64,000 nucleotides of DNA from Aquabacterium sp. A7-Y (GCF_026153205.1 NZ_JAPFBW010000008.1:1-64000), one strand, 5' to 3'; counted from the stretch's first letter, positions 27,392 through 37,179 are shown. The notes: a model not told the origin generated them from the sequence alone. Translations and numbers: made by a program.

Positions 27392-28942
27392 ATGAACCTG
27401 TACGCTGCCCAACGCCGCGACAACCTCGCACCCGCCCTCGCCCTGGACGCCGGCACGGGCACCGCCAGCCTGGCCCAGAACATCGTCCAGCTCGGCATGC
27501 TGGACCAGGCCCTGCGGGCCTCGCTGCGCAGCCTGTTCGGCCTGCCCGCGATGCCGACCGGGCCCCAGGGCGGGCTGCTGCAGTCCCCGCAGCAGCGCAG
27601 CGCCTGGCCCTCCGGTGGCGGCCTGCCGGCACCGATGGGCGGCCAGCCGGCGGTCAGCACGCCGATGCTGTTCTCGCCCGGTGGCGGGGCGCTCCAGACG
27701 CCCAGCCTGCGCACCGGGGGCGACTCGGCGAACGCGCCGGCCTTCACGCCTTTCGCCAACCCGCAGGCCGCCAACGCCGGGGTCGCGACGCCCACGGGGG
27801 GCCACGCGCCCGTTGCCGACTCCGGCGCCTTCGCGCCGCCCAAGCACCCCGACCTGATCGACGCGATGCCGGTCGCGGTGCCCGGGCTGGGGCAGAAGGG
27901 CTTCGGTGCCGCCGGCAAGCTGCACGGCAAGGACGACGTCTACGAGGACGGCGACAAGAAGGGCCAGCGCAAGCCCAGCAAGGCCAACCCGATCGCCTCG
28001 GGCATGCAGACCGACAAGTTCCTGGTCGAGCCCTCGGTGGGCACCGAGCGGCGCTCCAATCTCGGCGGCCGCGAGGTGGACAACTGGAGCAACGCGGGCG
28101 GCAGCGGCAGCTCGCTGGAGCAGACCGGTGCGTGGTCGCGCTCGAAAGAGCTGGCCCACATGGAAAACGGCAAGCTGGCCCTGCAGGGTTACGGTGAAGT
28201 GGCAGCCGGCGCCCAGGCCAAGCACGTGCAGACCACCGGCAACGCCATCGACGGCGCCACCACGCTCATGGGCGGCGGCCTGGCCGGGGCGGAGGCGCGC
28301 GGCTACGGGCAGGTCAACTGGGGCGTCGGCGGCTACAACATCCAGGCCGGCGGGCAGGCCAAGCTGGGCGCCTTCGGCGACGGCGGCGTCGAATGGTCGG
28401 GCAAACACTCCACCGTGAACATCGGCGGCTATTCGCTCAACGTCACGCCCAGCGCGTCGGCCAAGGGCAGCGCGATGGTCGGCGGTGAGGTCGGCGGCAC
28501 CGCTTTCGCGGGCGTCTCCTACCCCACCCCCGAGGAGATGGCCAAGGGCGCGCGGCCACGCTACGGCGCCGAGCTGCAAGGCAATGCCTTTGCCGGCGCC
28601 AAGATCGACGGCACCGCGACGGTGGGCGTGGGCGGCAACTCGGTGGGCGTGTCCGGCGGCCTGATGGCCGGTATCGGTGCCGAGGCCAAGGCCAAGGCCG
28701 AGCTCAGCGGCGGCAAGCTCAAGCTCGAACTCAAGCTCGGTGCGGCACTCGGCCTCGGCGCCTCGGTCGGCCTGAAGCTCGACATCAACGTGCAGCCGCT
28801 GATCGACGCCGGCAAGAAGGTCAAGGAGCACTTCGAGAACGTCGGCGACGCCTACAGCGAGGCCAACAAGAAGGCCGGCGGCGGCGTGAAGGGCTTTTTC
28901 GCCGGCGTGGGCGCGGGCATCAAGAAGTTCTTCGGGGGCTGA
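27392..28942 (+). CDS. Cysteine-free Gly/Ala-rich protein, candidate secreted effector
   Basis: A 516-residue protein of no family I can name. It has no cysteine and no classical signal peptide. Residues 1-50 are amphipathic (NIVQLGMLDQALRASLRSLF). Residues 50-150 are a Pro/Gly/Ser/Gln-rich disordered stretch and about 165-215 are charged. Residues 250-460 are a Gly/Ala-rich repetitive region with alternating small residues (GVGGYNIQAGGQAKLGAF, VGVGGNSVGVSGGLMAGIG). The last 20 residues form a cationic amphipathic segment (VKGFFAGVGAGIKKFFGG). This resembles harpins and other non-classically secreted or membrane-active proteins in general character only. It is convergent with tapT (23-bp overlap). 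Confidence 0.7.
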   Translation: MNLYAAQRRDNLAPALALDAGTGTASLAQNIVQLGMLDQALRASLRSLFGLPAMPTGPQGGLLQSPQQRSAWPSGGGLPAPMGGQPAVSTPMLFSPGGGALQTPSLRTGGDSANAPAFTPFANPQAANAGVATPTGGHAPVADSGAFAPPKHPDLIDAMPVAVPGLGQKGFGAAGKLHGKDDVYEDGDKKGQRKPSKANPIASGMQTDKFLVEPSVGTERRSNLGGREVDNWSNAGGSGSSLEQTGAWSRSKELAHMENGKLALQGYGEVAAGAQAKHVQTTGNAIDGATTLMGGGLAGAEARGYGQVNWGVGGYNIQAGGQAKLGAFGDGGVEWSGKHSTVNIGGYSLNVTPSASAKGSAMVGGEVGGTAFAGVSYPTPEEMAKGARPRYGAELQGNAFAGAKIDGTATVGVGGNSVGVSGGLMAGIGAEAKAKAELSGGKLKLELKLGAALGLGASVGLKLDINVQPLIDAGKKVKEHFENVGDAYSEANKKAGGGVKGFFAGVGAGIKKFFGG

Positions 28943-29546
28943 GGCCGGCGCCGGCATCGCGGGCCGCCGTCAGCTGGGCGACAAATCGATCGAAGGCGGC
29001 CCACAGCGGCGCATAACGCTGTTCCTGTCGTTCCAACTGCTGCAGCGCCCAGGCCGTCGCCTCCAGCGTCGAGAGCTGATCGTCGCGGTGCGCCTTGCGG
29101 ATCAGACCGTAGCGCGAGGCCGGAGGATGGTCCAGCGCCAACCGGGGCAGGGTCTGCAGCCAGGGGTTCAGGAGCAGCATCTTGCGACTCTTGCGCCAGG
29201 TGGCGTCGAGCACGATCAGCCGCCGGGGAGCGGCACCCGCGGCAGGGGCCGCTGCAGGCCCCTCACCCGGCGTGACGGGATACAGCAGCAGCGTGTCCGC
29301 CATCGAGCCGACCCGCGCCTGCAGCGCCGGCAGCTCGAAACGCTCCCCCACCTCCAGCCGGCTGCGCCGCAGGCACAGCTGCAGCAGCCGGCCGCTGCCC
29401 TTGGCCTCGTGCTGCTCCATCGGGTGCTGCAGGATCAGCACCTCGATGTGGTTGTCGACCTCGGCGACGCAGGCGCAGATGCAGGCCGAGGCCGGGCGCC
29501 CGCAACGCGGGCAGCGAGGTCGTGGGGCGGCGGGCGGAGCTGTCAT
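28920..29546 (-). CDS. tapT: tRNA-uridine aminocarboxypropyltransferase (DTW domain)
   Basis: A 208-residue enzyme that makes acp3U in the tRNA variable loop using SAM. An N-terminal zinc-binding set of Cys (RCPRCGRPASACICACV) is followed by ILQHPMEQHEAKGSGRLL. The DTW motif is here DATW in VLDATWRKSRKML, and ASRYGLIRKAHRDDQLSTLE is the conserved C-terminal part. The ATG at 29546 is chosen because the Cys cluster begins directly after it. It lies 28 bp after the SDR gene on the same strand. Confidence 0.88.
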   Translation of the reverse strand: MTAPPAAPRPRCPRCGRPASACICACVAEVDNHIEVLILQHPMEQHEAKGSGRLLQLCLRRSRLEVGERFELPALQARVGSMADTLLLYPVTPGEGPAAAPAAGAAPRRLIVLDATWRKSRKMLLLNPWLQTLPRLALDHPPASRYGLIRKAHRDDQLSTLEATAWALQQLERQEQRYAPLWAAFDRFVAQLTAARDAGAGLSPRRTS

Positions 29547-29574
29547 GGCGGGCCCACAGCATAGCGGCCGTCGC

Positions 29575-30312
29575 TCAATACGGGCTGGCGGTCGGCCGCA
29601 CGATGATCTCGCTGGTGTCCACGTCCTCCGGCTGCTCGATCGCGAAGGCGATGGCGCGGGCAATCGCCTCGGGCGAGATCGCGATGCGCCGGAAGTCGCG
29701 CATCAGCGCGCGGGCATCCGGGTCCGAGATCGATTCGGCCAGTTCCGATTCGGTCACGCCCGGCGACACCACCGTGACACGGATGTCGCCGCCCACCTCC
29801 TGCCTGAGCCCTTCCGAGATCGCGCCCACCGCGAACTTCGTAGCGCAATAGACCGCCGCGGTGGGCGACACGGCATGGCCAGCGATGGACGAGACATTCA
29901 CGAACTGCCCGCTCTTCTGCGCCTGCATGACAGGCAGTCCGGCCGCGATGCCGTGCAGCACACCGCGGATGTTCACGTCGATCATGCGGTTCCACTCGTC
30001 CACCTTGCCCTCCTCCAGCCGTGACAAGGGCATCACGCCGGCGTTGTTGACGATCACGTCGACGCGGCCGAAGCTTTCGCGCGCAAAGCCGACAAAAGCC
30101 TCGACGTCCTCCAGGCGTGTCACGTCCAGCGGGCGCCACCGTGCCGAGCCGCCCTCCCCGCCGATCGCGTCGGCCAGCGCCGCCAGCCGCCCGGCACGCC
30201 GGGCACCGAACACCACATGGGCCCCGCGTCGCGCCAGCAGGCGGGCGGTCGCCTCGCCGATGCCGCTGCTCGCGCCCGTGATCGCCACCACCTTGCCTTC
30301 GATTCCAGACAT
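29575..30312 (-). CDS. SDR family oxidoreductase (YdfG-like)
   Basis: A 245-residue classical SDR. TGASSGIG is at 12-19, NNAG at about 89, and the active site is Ser of NVSSIAG, Tyr and Lys of YCATK. An Arg-rich stretch after beta-2 (GARRAGR) favours NADP(H). It is divergent from an AraC-family gene 156 bp away, the usual arrangement for an aldehyde- or ketone-induced reductase. Confidence 0.9.
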   Translation of the reverse strand: MSGIEGKVVAITGASSGIGEATARLLARRGAHVVFGARRAGRLAALADAIGGEGGSARWRPLDVTRLEDVEAFVGFARESFGRVDVIVNNAGVMPLSRLEEGKVDEWNRMIDVNIRGVLHGIAAGLPVMQAQKSGQFVNVSSIAGHAVSPTAAVYCATKFAVGAISEGLRQEVGGDIRVTVVSPGVTESELAESISDPDARALMRDFRRIAISPEAIARAIAFAIEQPEDVDTSEIIVRPTASPY

Positions 30313-30468
30313 GTTCGCTTCCTTTCGTGCGAGTTGAAGAGACGGAAGTCAGTCTAGGAATCCGGGCCTGGGAGGCGGTAGCCCAGGCGCCGCCGGTTCT
30401 TGCACAATCCTCCAGCATCGCGCGGCCGCGCTTGGGGCCGGCGCTGTCTCCAGGCAAGCTTTGCAGCC

Positions 30469-31413
30469 ATGACCTCCCCGCCCCCGTCCCTGACCCAGGC
30501 AGCCGGCCCCGACCTGTCGGTGCTGCTGGCCCGGCTGGCCACCCACATCGAGCGCGCCACGCCCGGCGACGGCGTGTTCGCGACCGCGATCGGGCGTCTG
30601 GCGCTGATCCGCGCCTCGCAACCCAACCAGCCGGTGCATGCGTTGCACCAGCCCGCGCTGTGTGTGGTCGCCCGTGGCGCCAAGCGCGTCATGCTGCAGG
30701 ACCAGGTCTACCTCTACGATCCCTCGCGCTACCTGGTGGCCTCGGTCGACCTGCTGGTCTCGGGCCAGGTGCTGCAGGCCACGCCCGAGGCGCCATATCT
30801 GTGCGTCCGGCTCGAGCTGGACCCCGGCGAGATCGCCGGGCTGATGCTGCAGACCCAGGCCCCCGCGGCCCCTGCCCTGGCCGGCCGCGGCCTCTGGCTG
30901 AGCCGGACCACCGAGCCCTTGCTGGACGCCGTGCTGCGCCTGGTGGGCCTGCTGGAAACGCCCGAGGACATCGAAACGCTGGCGCCGCTGGCGATACGCG
31001 AGATCGTCTACCGGCTGCTCAAAAGCCCCGAGGGCCCGCTGCTCGCCCACATCGCGCGGGCCGACGGCCACGGGCAGCGCATCCGCAACGCCATCGCCTG
31101 GATCAAGACGCACCTCGAGCAGCCCCTGCGCATCGAGACGCTGGCCCGGGCGGTGCACATGAGCCCGTCGTCGCTGCACCAGCATTTCAAGGCCGTCACG
31201 GCGATGAGCCCGCTGCAGTACCAGAAGCAGCTGCGCCTGCAGGAAGCGCGGCGCCTGCTGCTGAGCGAAGTGGCCGATGCCGCGAGCGCCGGCCACCGCG
31301 TCGGCTATGCCAGCCCCTCGCAGTTCAGCCGCGAGTACCGGCGTCAGTTCGGCGCCCCGCCGGCGCGCGATATCGAGCGGCTGCGGGCGGGGACGGCATC
31401 GGACCTGCTGTAA
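30469..31413 (+). CDS. AraC family transcriptional regulator (AraC_N type)
   Basis: A 314-residue regulator. The N-terminal AraC_N domain has HALHQPALCVVARGAKRVML then LYDPSRYLVASVDLLVSG. The C-terminal pair of helix-turn-helix motifs has IETLARAVHMSPSSLHQHF and AGHRVGYASPSQFSREYRR. ATG at 30469 is preferred over 30400 because the extra residues are Arg-rich non-coding translation. It probably activates the divergent SDR gene. Confidence 0.9.
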   Translation: MTSPPPSLTQAAGPDLSVLLARLATHIERATPGDGVFATAIGRLALIRASQPNQPVHALHQPALCVVARGAKRVMLQDQVYLYDPSRYLVASVDLLVSGQVLQATPEAPYLCVRLELDPGEIAGLMLQTQAPAAPALAGRGLWLSRTTEPLLDAVLRLVGLLETPEDIETLAPLAIREIVYRLLKSPEGPLLAHIARADGHGQRIRNAIAWIKTHLEQPLRIETLARAVHMSPSSLHQHFKAVTAMSPLQYQKQLRLQEARRLLLSEVADAASAGHRVGYASPSQFSREYRRQFGAPPARDIERLRAGTASDLL

Positions 31414-31426
31414 CGCGGGCCGCGGC

Positions 31427-33973
31427 TCAGGGCTTCGGCAGCGCGTAGGCGATCACGTGGTCGCCCGCCTTGGTGCCCAGCGAGCCGTGCCCGCCGGCCA
31501 CCACCACAACATACTGCCGGCCGTCGGCGCCGGTGTAGGTCATCGGTGTTGCCTGGCCGCCGGCTGGCAGCCGGTGCTGCCACAGCTGCTCGCCGTTGCG
31601 CAGGTCGTAGGCGCGCACGTAGTAGTCCAGCGTGCCCGACAGGAAGGCCACCCCGCCGGCCGTCACGATGGGCCCGCCCAGGTTGGGCACGCCCATCTGG
31701 AAAGGCAGCGGCAGCGGCGAGCTGTCGCGCACGGTGCCGTTCTTGTGCTGCCAGATCACGCGGCCGGTGGTGAGGTCGGCCGCCGCCACGTAGCCCCAGG
31801 GCGGTGCCTGGCAGGGCAGGCCGAAGGGCGAGGTGAAGGCGCTCAGCTTCACCGCGAAGGGCGCGCCGAAGTTCTCGTTGAGCGCCGGCAGGCTGTCGTC
31901 GGGACGCCCTTCGCCCTGCACGTACAGCGTCTTGTCGTCGGCGCGCGGCACCAGCTGCGAGACGAAGGCCAGGTAGGTCGGCGTCGTGAACGCGATCTGG
32001 CGCTGCGGATCGACCGCGATGCCGCCCCAGTTGAAGACGCCGAAGTTGCCGGGGTAGACCAGCGTGCCCTGCAGCGAGGGCGGCGTGTAGCGGCCCTCGT
32101 AGCGCAGCCGGTGCAGCGCGATGCGGCAGCCCAGCTGGTCGAACAGCGTCGCGCCCCACATGTGGCGCCCCTCCAGTGGCGGTGGGTCGAAGGACAGGGC
32201 CGATCTGGGTTGCGTGGGCGCCGTGCGGTCGCCCTCGGCGGCCCCCTGAGGCGCCGGCACCTCGGTGACCGGCAGCAGCGGCCGGCCGGTGCGCCGGTCG
32301 AGCACGAACAGCTCGCCCTGCTTGGTCGGCTGCACCAGCGCCGGCACCACCTGGCCCTGGATCGTCAGGTCGACGAGGCTGGGCTGCGCCGGCACGTCGT
32401 AGTCCCACAGGTCGTGGTGCACGGTCTGGAAATGCCAACGCACCCGGCCGGTGGCGAGGTCCAGCGCGACGACCGAGGAGGCATAGCGCTCGACGGCCTC
32501 GCTGCGCCGGCCGCCCCATTGGTCGGGCGGCTGGTTGCCCATCGGCACATAGACCAGGCCCAGCGCGGTGTCCACGCTGGAGATGGACCAGCTGTTGGGC
32601 GAGCTGGGCGTGTAGGTCCGGCCCGCCGGCAGCGGCGCGGTGTCGTCCGGCTTGCCCGGGTCCCAGTTCCAGACCAGGGCGCCGGTGCGCACGTCGAAGG
32701 CGCGGATGACCCCCGAGGGTTCGTGGGTCGTTACGTTGTCGAGCACCGTACCGCCGACGATCAGCACCTTGTCGGTCACGACCACCGGCGAGGTCGAATA
32801 GTAGGAGCCGGGCCGGACATGGGGCATGCCAGCCCACAGGTCGATCTGTCCCGTGCCGCCGCCGAAGGCCGTGCAGACCGAGCCGTCGTCGGGATTCAGC
32901 GCGATGACGCGGCCGTCGGCGGTCGGCATGAACAGTTGGGCCGTGCAACTTGCGCTGGTCTTGCCGTGCGCCGCGGCGACCGGCTGGGGCGGCCGGGCTT
33001 GGGTTTCGGCGGCGGTGCCGGTGGCCGACGAGGCGTCCACCGGCGCGGCGGCGACACCGGCCGCCGGCACCGAGGCCGACGCAGCGGGGACCGCCGCCGT
33101 CGGCGGCAGGTAGGACAGCCCGCGACAGGTCAGGTGCTGGAGCGCCAGCCGGCCCTGGATCTGCGGATCGTAGCGCCACAGCTGCTGCCCGGTGGTGGCG
33201 TCCAGCGCGATCACCGACTGGTGCGGGGTGCACAGCACCAGCTTGTTGCCGATCTTGAGGGGCGTCACCTCGAAGGTGGTCTCGTGCGGGTCGCCGGGGC
33301 GCCCGCGCATGTCGCCGGTGCGATAGGTCCACGCCACGTCGAGCCGGCCGACGTTGTCCGGCGTGATCTGGTCCAGCAGCGAATACCTCTGCCCATGGCC
33401 GGTGCGACCGTAGGCATGCCACTCGCCGGCCGGCACGCCCAGCCCGTCGTCGCCGGGCCTCGGGGTCGTCGCCTGCGCGAGCGTGCCCTCGATGCGATGC
33501 GGGTCCACCATCCAGGACGCCAGCGCGACCAGTGCGAACAGGACCAGCACGGCGGCCAGCGCCAGCCGCCCGCCGTGCCAGCCCGGTCGTGCCGGATCGG
33601 CCGGCGGCGCCACCCCGAGCGCCTGCGGCCTGGACGGCGGCGTCAGGCGGCGGTTCACCCAGGGCGTGATCAGAAACAGGCCGATCAGGAAGGGCACGTC
33701 GACGCGCGCCGCGAGCGGCCACCAGTCGAGGCCCGCCTCCCACAGCCCCCAGGCCAGCGTGGCGCCGACCACCGCCGCGAACACCCACAGCGCCGCGGAG
33801 CGGCCGCGTGCGAGCAGCCAGGCGCCCAGCACAAAGGCCAGGCCCGCGACCAGGTAGTACCAGGAGCCGCCCAATGCGATCAGCCAGGCGCCTCCGGCGA
33901 CCAGGCCGATTCCCATCAAGGCGATCAACAAGCCGGTGACCCGCAGAAGAAGCGAAGGTCGCAGAGCGGACAT
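31427..33973 (-). CDS. gcd: Membrane-bound PQQ-dependent glucose/quinate dehydrogenase
   Basis: An 848-residue quinoprotein oxidising glucose (or quinate/shikimate) in the periplasm and passing electrons to ubiquinone. Five N-terminal membrane segments (residues about 8-155) are followed by the eight-bladed PQQ domain: EWHAYGRTGHGQRYSLLDQI, VHHDLWDYDVPAQP, then KQGELFVLDRRTG and GGPIVTAGGVAFL. ATG at 33973 is used; a TTG two codons upstream is possible. An Ala/Pro/Thr-rich insert of about 50 residues (290-342) is not in standard glucose dehydrogenases. It is convergent with the AraC gene, 13 bp apart. Confidence 0.9.
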   Translation of the reverse strand: MSALRPSLLLRVTGLLIALMGIGLVAGGAWLIALGGSWYYLVAGLAFVLGAWLLARGRSAALWVFAAVVGATLAWGLWEAGLDWWPLAARVDVPFLIGLFLITPWVNRRLTPPSRPQALGVAPPADPARPGWHGGRLALAAVLVLFALVALASWMVDPHRIEGTLAQATTPRPGDDGLGVPAGEWHAYGRTGHGQRYSLLDQITPDNVGRLDVAWTYRTGDMRGRPGDPHETTFEVTPLKIGNKLVLCTPHQSVIALDATTGQQLWRYDPQIQGRLALQHLTCRGLSYLPPTAAVPAASASVPAAGVAAAPVDASSATGTAAETQARPPQPVAAAHGKTSASCTAQLFMPTADGRVIALNPDDGSVCTAFGGGTGQIDLWAGMPHVRPGSYYSTSPVVVTDKVLIVGGTVLDNVTTHEPSGVIRAFDVRTGALVWNWDPGKPDDTAPLPAGRTYTPSSPNSWSISSVDTALGLVYVPMGNQPPDQWGGRRSEAVERYASSVVALDLATGRVRWHFQTVHHDLWDYDVPAQPSLVDLTIQGQVVPALVQPTKQGELFVLDRRTGRPLLPVTEVPAPQGAAEGDRTAPTQPRSALSFDPPPLEGRHMWGATLFDQLGCRIALHRLRYEGRYTPPSLQGTLVYPGNFGVFNWGGIAVDPQRQIAFTTPTYLAFVSQLVPRADDKTLYVQGEGRPDDSLPALNENFGAPFAVKLSAFTSPFGLPCQAPPWGYVAAADLTTGRVIWQHKNGTVRDSSPLPLPFQMGVPNLGGPIVTAGGVAFLSGTLDYYVRAYDLRNGEQLWQHRLPAGGQATPMTYTGADGRQYVVVVAGGHGSLGTKAGDHVIAYALPKP

Positions 33974-34152
33974 GGACAAACTCCGGTCGCATGGGTGGAC
34001 CGCGAGTTCCTGGCAATTCCAGTTCCTGCACGGTCACGACCGGCCTTGCGACCCGCGCCTGCCGACCTGCCGAACGCTGCGTGGACGTCTTCCTCGGCAA
34101 CGCTGCGCGGCATTTCGCCGCGCAGCCGGTGCTCACGCCCGTGGGAGCTGCC

Positions 34153-34803
34153 TCAACCCAGGCTGGCGCCCGCCAGCTTCGCGCCGAAGCCGAGGAAGAG
34201 CCCGCCTACCGCGCCGGTGCCGGTGGCCGATAGGCGCCGGTGACGGCGGAACTGCTGCGCCAGGCGGGCGCCGGCAAAGATCAGCAGCGAGAGATAGAGA
34301 GCGCTGAAAAACTGCACGATGCTGCCCAGGATCACGAAGGACAGTGCCGGGTGCGCATAACCCGGCTCGACGAACTGGATGAAAAACGAGACGAAAAACA
34401 GGATCGCCTTCGGGTTCATCAGGCTGATCAGCAAGGCGGTGCGGAAAGGGTTTGACGCATCGACGGCGGGCGGCGTCTCGGGCTGCGCCTCGCCGCGGCC
34501 GCGCCACATCGCCCAGCCCGCACGCAGCAGACCGACGCCCATCCAGGCCAGGTAGGCAGCACCGGCGTACTTGATCGCCAGGAACAAGGCGGGCGTGGCC
34601 TGCAGCAGCGAGGCCGCGCCGGTGGCCGACAGCACCATCAGCACCAGGTCGCCCAGGAACACACCGCAGGCCCCGCGGTAGCCGGCCGCGACGCCGAAGC
34701 GCGAAGCAACCGACATCACGTAAAGCGAGTTGGGCCCGGGCAGCAACACGATGAAGATCGTGCCGAGGACAAAGCTTGCGAGATCGGTGACGCCGTAAAA
34801 CAT
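34153..34803 (-). CDS. leuE: LysE/RhtB family exporter, leucine efflux type
   Basis: A 216-residue inner-membrane exporter with six predicted membrane segments. It opens GTIFIVLLPGPNSLYVMSVA, with the family signature PGPN, then ACGVFLGDLVLM. NPKAILFFVSFFIQFV is followed by GGLFLGFGAKLA at the end. The resemblance to E. coli LeuE runs along the whole length. It exports branched-chain or related neutral amino acids; exact substrates are not certain. Nothing was seen in 33974-34152. Confidence 0.85.
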   Translation of the reverse strand: MFYGVTDLASFVLGTIFIVLLPGPNSLYVMSVASRFGVAAGYRGACGVFLGDLVLMVLSATGAASLLQATPALFLAIKYAGAAYLAWMGVGLLRAGWAMWRGRGEAQPETPPAVDASNPFRTALLISLMNPKAILFFVSFFIQFVEPGYAHPALSFVILGSIVQFFSALYLSLLIFAGARLAQQFRRHRRLSATGTGAVGGLFLGFGAKLAGASLG

Positions 34804-34845
34804 GAATAGCTCAAAGCGGAGGAAGGCAGGCAGGAAAGGCCCCGT

Positions 34846-35334
34846 TCAGCGTGCGAAACGCTGCAACCCGTCGCCGGCAATGCGGCAGATGCGCCACTCA
34901 GGCATCACCGTGGCGCCCATGCTTTCATAAAAGCGGATCGCCGGGGTGTTCCAGTCCAGCACGCTCCACTCGAAGCGCCCGCAGCCGCGCTCCACCGCCA
35001 GCGCGCCGACGTGCTCCAGCAGCGCACGTCCGATGCCCCCCGCGCGGTGCTCCGGCAGCACGAAAAGGTCTTCGAGATAGATGCCCGGCTGGCACAGAAA
35101 GGTCGAGAAGTTGGTAAAGAACAAGGCATAGCCGACGCTTTTCGGCCGGCCGTCGACCTCGATGTCGGCCATCACCACCTCGGCCGGCGGGCGCCGCCCG
35201 AACAGCTGCGCATGCAGCTTTTCCGGCGTGATCTCCAGCAGATGGGTGAGCTTTTCGTAGTCGGCCAGCGCGGCAATCAGGCCGACCAGGGTGGGCACGT
35301 CGTGCGGTGCGGCGGGGCGGATCCTTGCTTTCAT
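34846..35334 (-). CDS. GNAT family N-acetyltransferase
   Basis: A 162-residue acetyltransferase. [20 protein letters not shown] opens the fold. Motif A is [20 protein letters not shown], where the Q/RxxGxG/A element binds acetyl-CoA as [20 protein letters not shown] is the motif B helix. It resembles diamine/spermidine acetyltransferase-like members, but the substrate is not known. It stands alone between leuE and the divergent cbpA. Confidence 0.88.
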   Translation of the reverse strand: MKARIRPAAPHDVPTLVGLIAALADYEKLTHLLEITPEKLHAQLFGRRPPAEVVMADIEVDGRPKSVGYALFFTNFSTFLCQPGIYLEDLFVLPEHRAGGIGRALLEHVGALAVERGCGRFEWSVLDWNTPAIRFYESMGATVMPEWRICRIAGDGLQRFAR

Positions 35335-35451
35335 CCAATGAATTATGCCGGCGGCCCGCCGCTTGACCGCTCGGGCACTTCACTTGCCACCGCTGCGATA
35401 GACGGGCTGCCACAGGCCGGCAGCCCCTTGCACGCTGAAAGGCGGACCGGC

Positions 35452-36438
35452 ATGGAGTTCAAGGACTATTACGCCATCCTCGGCGTCGACCGTGACGCCA
35501 GCGCCGAGGACATCAAGCGCGCCTACCGCAGACAGGCGCGCAAATTCCACCCGGACGTCAGCCAGGAGACCGGGGCCGAGGCCCGCTTCAAGGAAGTGGC
35601 CGAGGCCTACGAGGTGCTGAAGGACCCGGAAAAACGCGCCGCCTATGACAACGCCGGCCGGCGCTGGCAGCAGCGCGGCCCCTCGGGTGAACCGCCGCCC
35701 GACTGGAACACCGGCTACGAGTTCAGCGAGGCCAACTTCGCCAGTGCCTTCGGCGAAGAATTCAGCGGCCCGTGGAGCGAGGAGCACAGCGACTTTTTCG
35801 AAGCCCTGTTCGGCCGCCACGCTCGCGGCGCACGCCAGGCGCGGCCGCAGCGGGGCACCACGCGCGGCGAGGACCACCACGCCAAGGTCATGATCGACCT
35901 GGAGGACAGCTACAGCGGGGCGACCCGCCAGCTGCGATTGAGCCTGCCGGTGGCCGACGCCCACGGCCGCGTGCAGTTGCAGGAGCGCCAGATCGAGGTC
36001 CGCATCCCGCGCGGCCTCCGGCCCGGCCAGCAGCTGCGCCTGACCGGCCAGGGCGGACCGGGCCATGGCGGGGGACCGGCCGGCGACCTCTACCTCGAAG
36101 TCGAGTTCCGTCCCCACCCCTTGTTCCGCCTGGACGGGCGCAACCTGAGCGTGGAGCTGCCGGTGGCGCCGTGGGAAGCGGCGCTCGGCGCCAGTGTCGC
36201 CGCGCCCACGCCCGAGGGCGAGGTAACCCTGACCGTCCCGCCCGGTTCGGCCGCCGGCCGCAAGCTGCGCCTGCGCGGCAAGGGCCTGCCCGGGCAGCCG
36301 CCGGGCGACCTCTACGTGGTGCTGACCATCGCACTGCCGCCCCCGGACGGCGCCGCCGTCGAGGATGCCTACCGCGCGCTGGCGCGCAGCGCGGCCGGCT
36401 TCGACCCGCGCGCCCATCTGCCCCGGAGCCAACGATGA
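35452..36438 (+). CDS. cbpA: DnaJ-like co-chaperone CbpA
   Basis: A 328-residue DnaJ homologue lacking the zinc-finger domain. The J domain opens [20 protein letters not shown], with the HPD motif at 33-35 (KFHPDVS) that stimulates DnaK. A Gly/Phe-poor linker follows, then two DnaJ C-terminal substrate-binding domains ([37 protein letters not shown]). The ATG at 35452 starts exactly at the J domain, with GAAAGG 9 nt upstream. The stop overlaps the cbpM start, so the pair is co-translated. Confidence 0.92.
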   Translation: MEFKDYYAILGVDRDASAEDIKRAYRRQARKFHPDVSQETGAEARFKEVAEAYEVLKDPEKRAAYDNAGRRWQQRGPSGEPPPDWNTGYEFSEANFASAFGEEFSGPWSEEHSDFFEALFGRHARGARQARPQRGTTRGEDHHAKVMIDLEDSYSGATRQLRLSLPVADAHGRVQLQERQIEVRIPRGLRPGQQLRLTGQGGPGHGGGPAGDLYLEVEFRPHPLFRLDGRNLSVELPVAPWEAALGASVAAPTPEGEVTLTVPPGSAAGRKLRLRGKGLPGQPPGDLYVVLTIALPPPDGAAVEDAYRALARSAAGFDPRAHLPRSQR

Positions 36439-36770
36439 GTCAGCCGCCCACCGACCGCCCCGTCGGCATCCTGGTCGAAGAGCAGATCGAGCTCAGCATC
36501 GACGAGCTGGGCCGCGCCTGCCGCTGTAGCGGCGATTGGATCGTGACGCTGGTGCGAGAAGGCGTGCTGGAGCCGGCCGACCTGCACGGCGGCGAATGGC
36601 GTTTCGGCGGCAGCGCGCTCAAGCGCGCGCGCCGGGCCACGCGCCTGCTGCGCGACCTGGAGCTCGACGTGACCGGACTGGCGCTGGCGCTGGACCTGCT
36701 CGACCGCATCGACACCCTGCAGCAGCGCCTGGCCGAGCTGGAACACCGCGGCCTGCCGCCCCCTTCCTGA
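36435..36770 (+). CDS. cbpM: CbpA modulator CbpM (MerR-like)
   Basis: A 111-residue protein expected to bind the CbpA J domain and block its action on DnaK. It has the CbpM fold outline: [20 protein letters not shown], then [29 protein letters not shown], and a C-terminal coiled coil [17 protein letters not shown]. It overlaps cbpA by 4 bp (ATGA). Confidence 0.88.
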   Translation: MSQPPTDRPVGILVEEQIELSIDELGRACRCSGDWIVTLVREGVLEPADLHGGEWRFGGSALKRARRATRLLRDLELDVTGLALALDLLDRIDTLQQRLAELEHRGLPPPS

Positions 36771-36786
36771 CGAAAGGAGATCCCTC

Positions 36787-37179
36787 ATGTCGAAACGATA
36801 CGGCGTCAACATGCCCAGCACGCTGGAGCGCTCGTCGCCCCAGGCCCAGCGCACCTATGCCAAGACCCTGCGCAGCGCCGAGCAGGAGTACGGCCCCGGC
36901 GAGCGCGCCGGCCGTACCGCTTACGCCTCGCTCAAGCACAGCTACGAGAAGGTCGGCGACCACTGGGAAGCCAAGGACCACAAGGGCCCCTCGGACCCGC
37001 AGGCCGCCCGCCGCGGCAAGGCTGCACGCGACGGCAAGGGCCCGACGGCCGGCGGCGTGGACGTGCAGGGTCACACGCGGCAGGAGCTGTATGCGCGCGC
37101 CACCGAGCTGGAGATCCGCGGCCGGTCCTCGATGAACAAGGAGGCACTGGCGCAGGCGATCGCGAAGAAGCAGCGTTGA
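36787..37179 (+). CDS. ChaB family protein with Rho-N/SAP-like tail
   Basis: A 130-residue protein. Residues 8-65 are ChaB-like: NMPSTLERSSPQAQRTYAKT, then GERAGRTAYASLKHSYEKVGDHW. The C-terminal 35 residues (HTRQELYARATELEIRGRSS) match a Rho N-terminal/SAP-like nucleic-acid-binding helix pair. The link between is Lys/Gly-rich. It lies 16 bp after cbpM, with AAAGGAGA upstream, so it is probably in the same transcript. ChaB has been linked to cation transport regulation, but on weak evidence. Confidence 0.8.
   Translation: MSKRYGVNMPSTLERSSPQAQRTYAKTLRSAEQEYGPGERAGRTAYASLKHSYEKVGDHWEAKDHKGPSDPQAARRGKAARDGKGPTAGGVDVQGHTRQELYARATELEIRGRSSMNKEALAQAIAKKQR

Noticed and set aside
31277-34243. 988-codon plus-strand frame
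   Set aside because: Opposite the glucose dehydrogenase gene; composition of a shadow frame.
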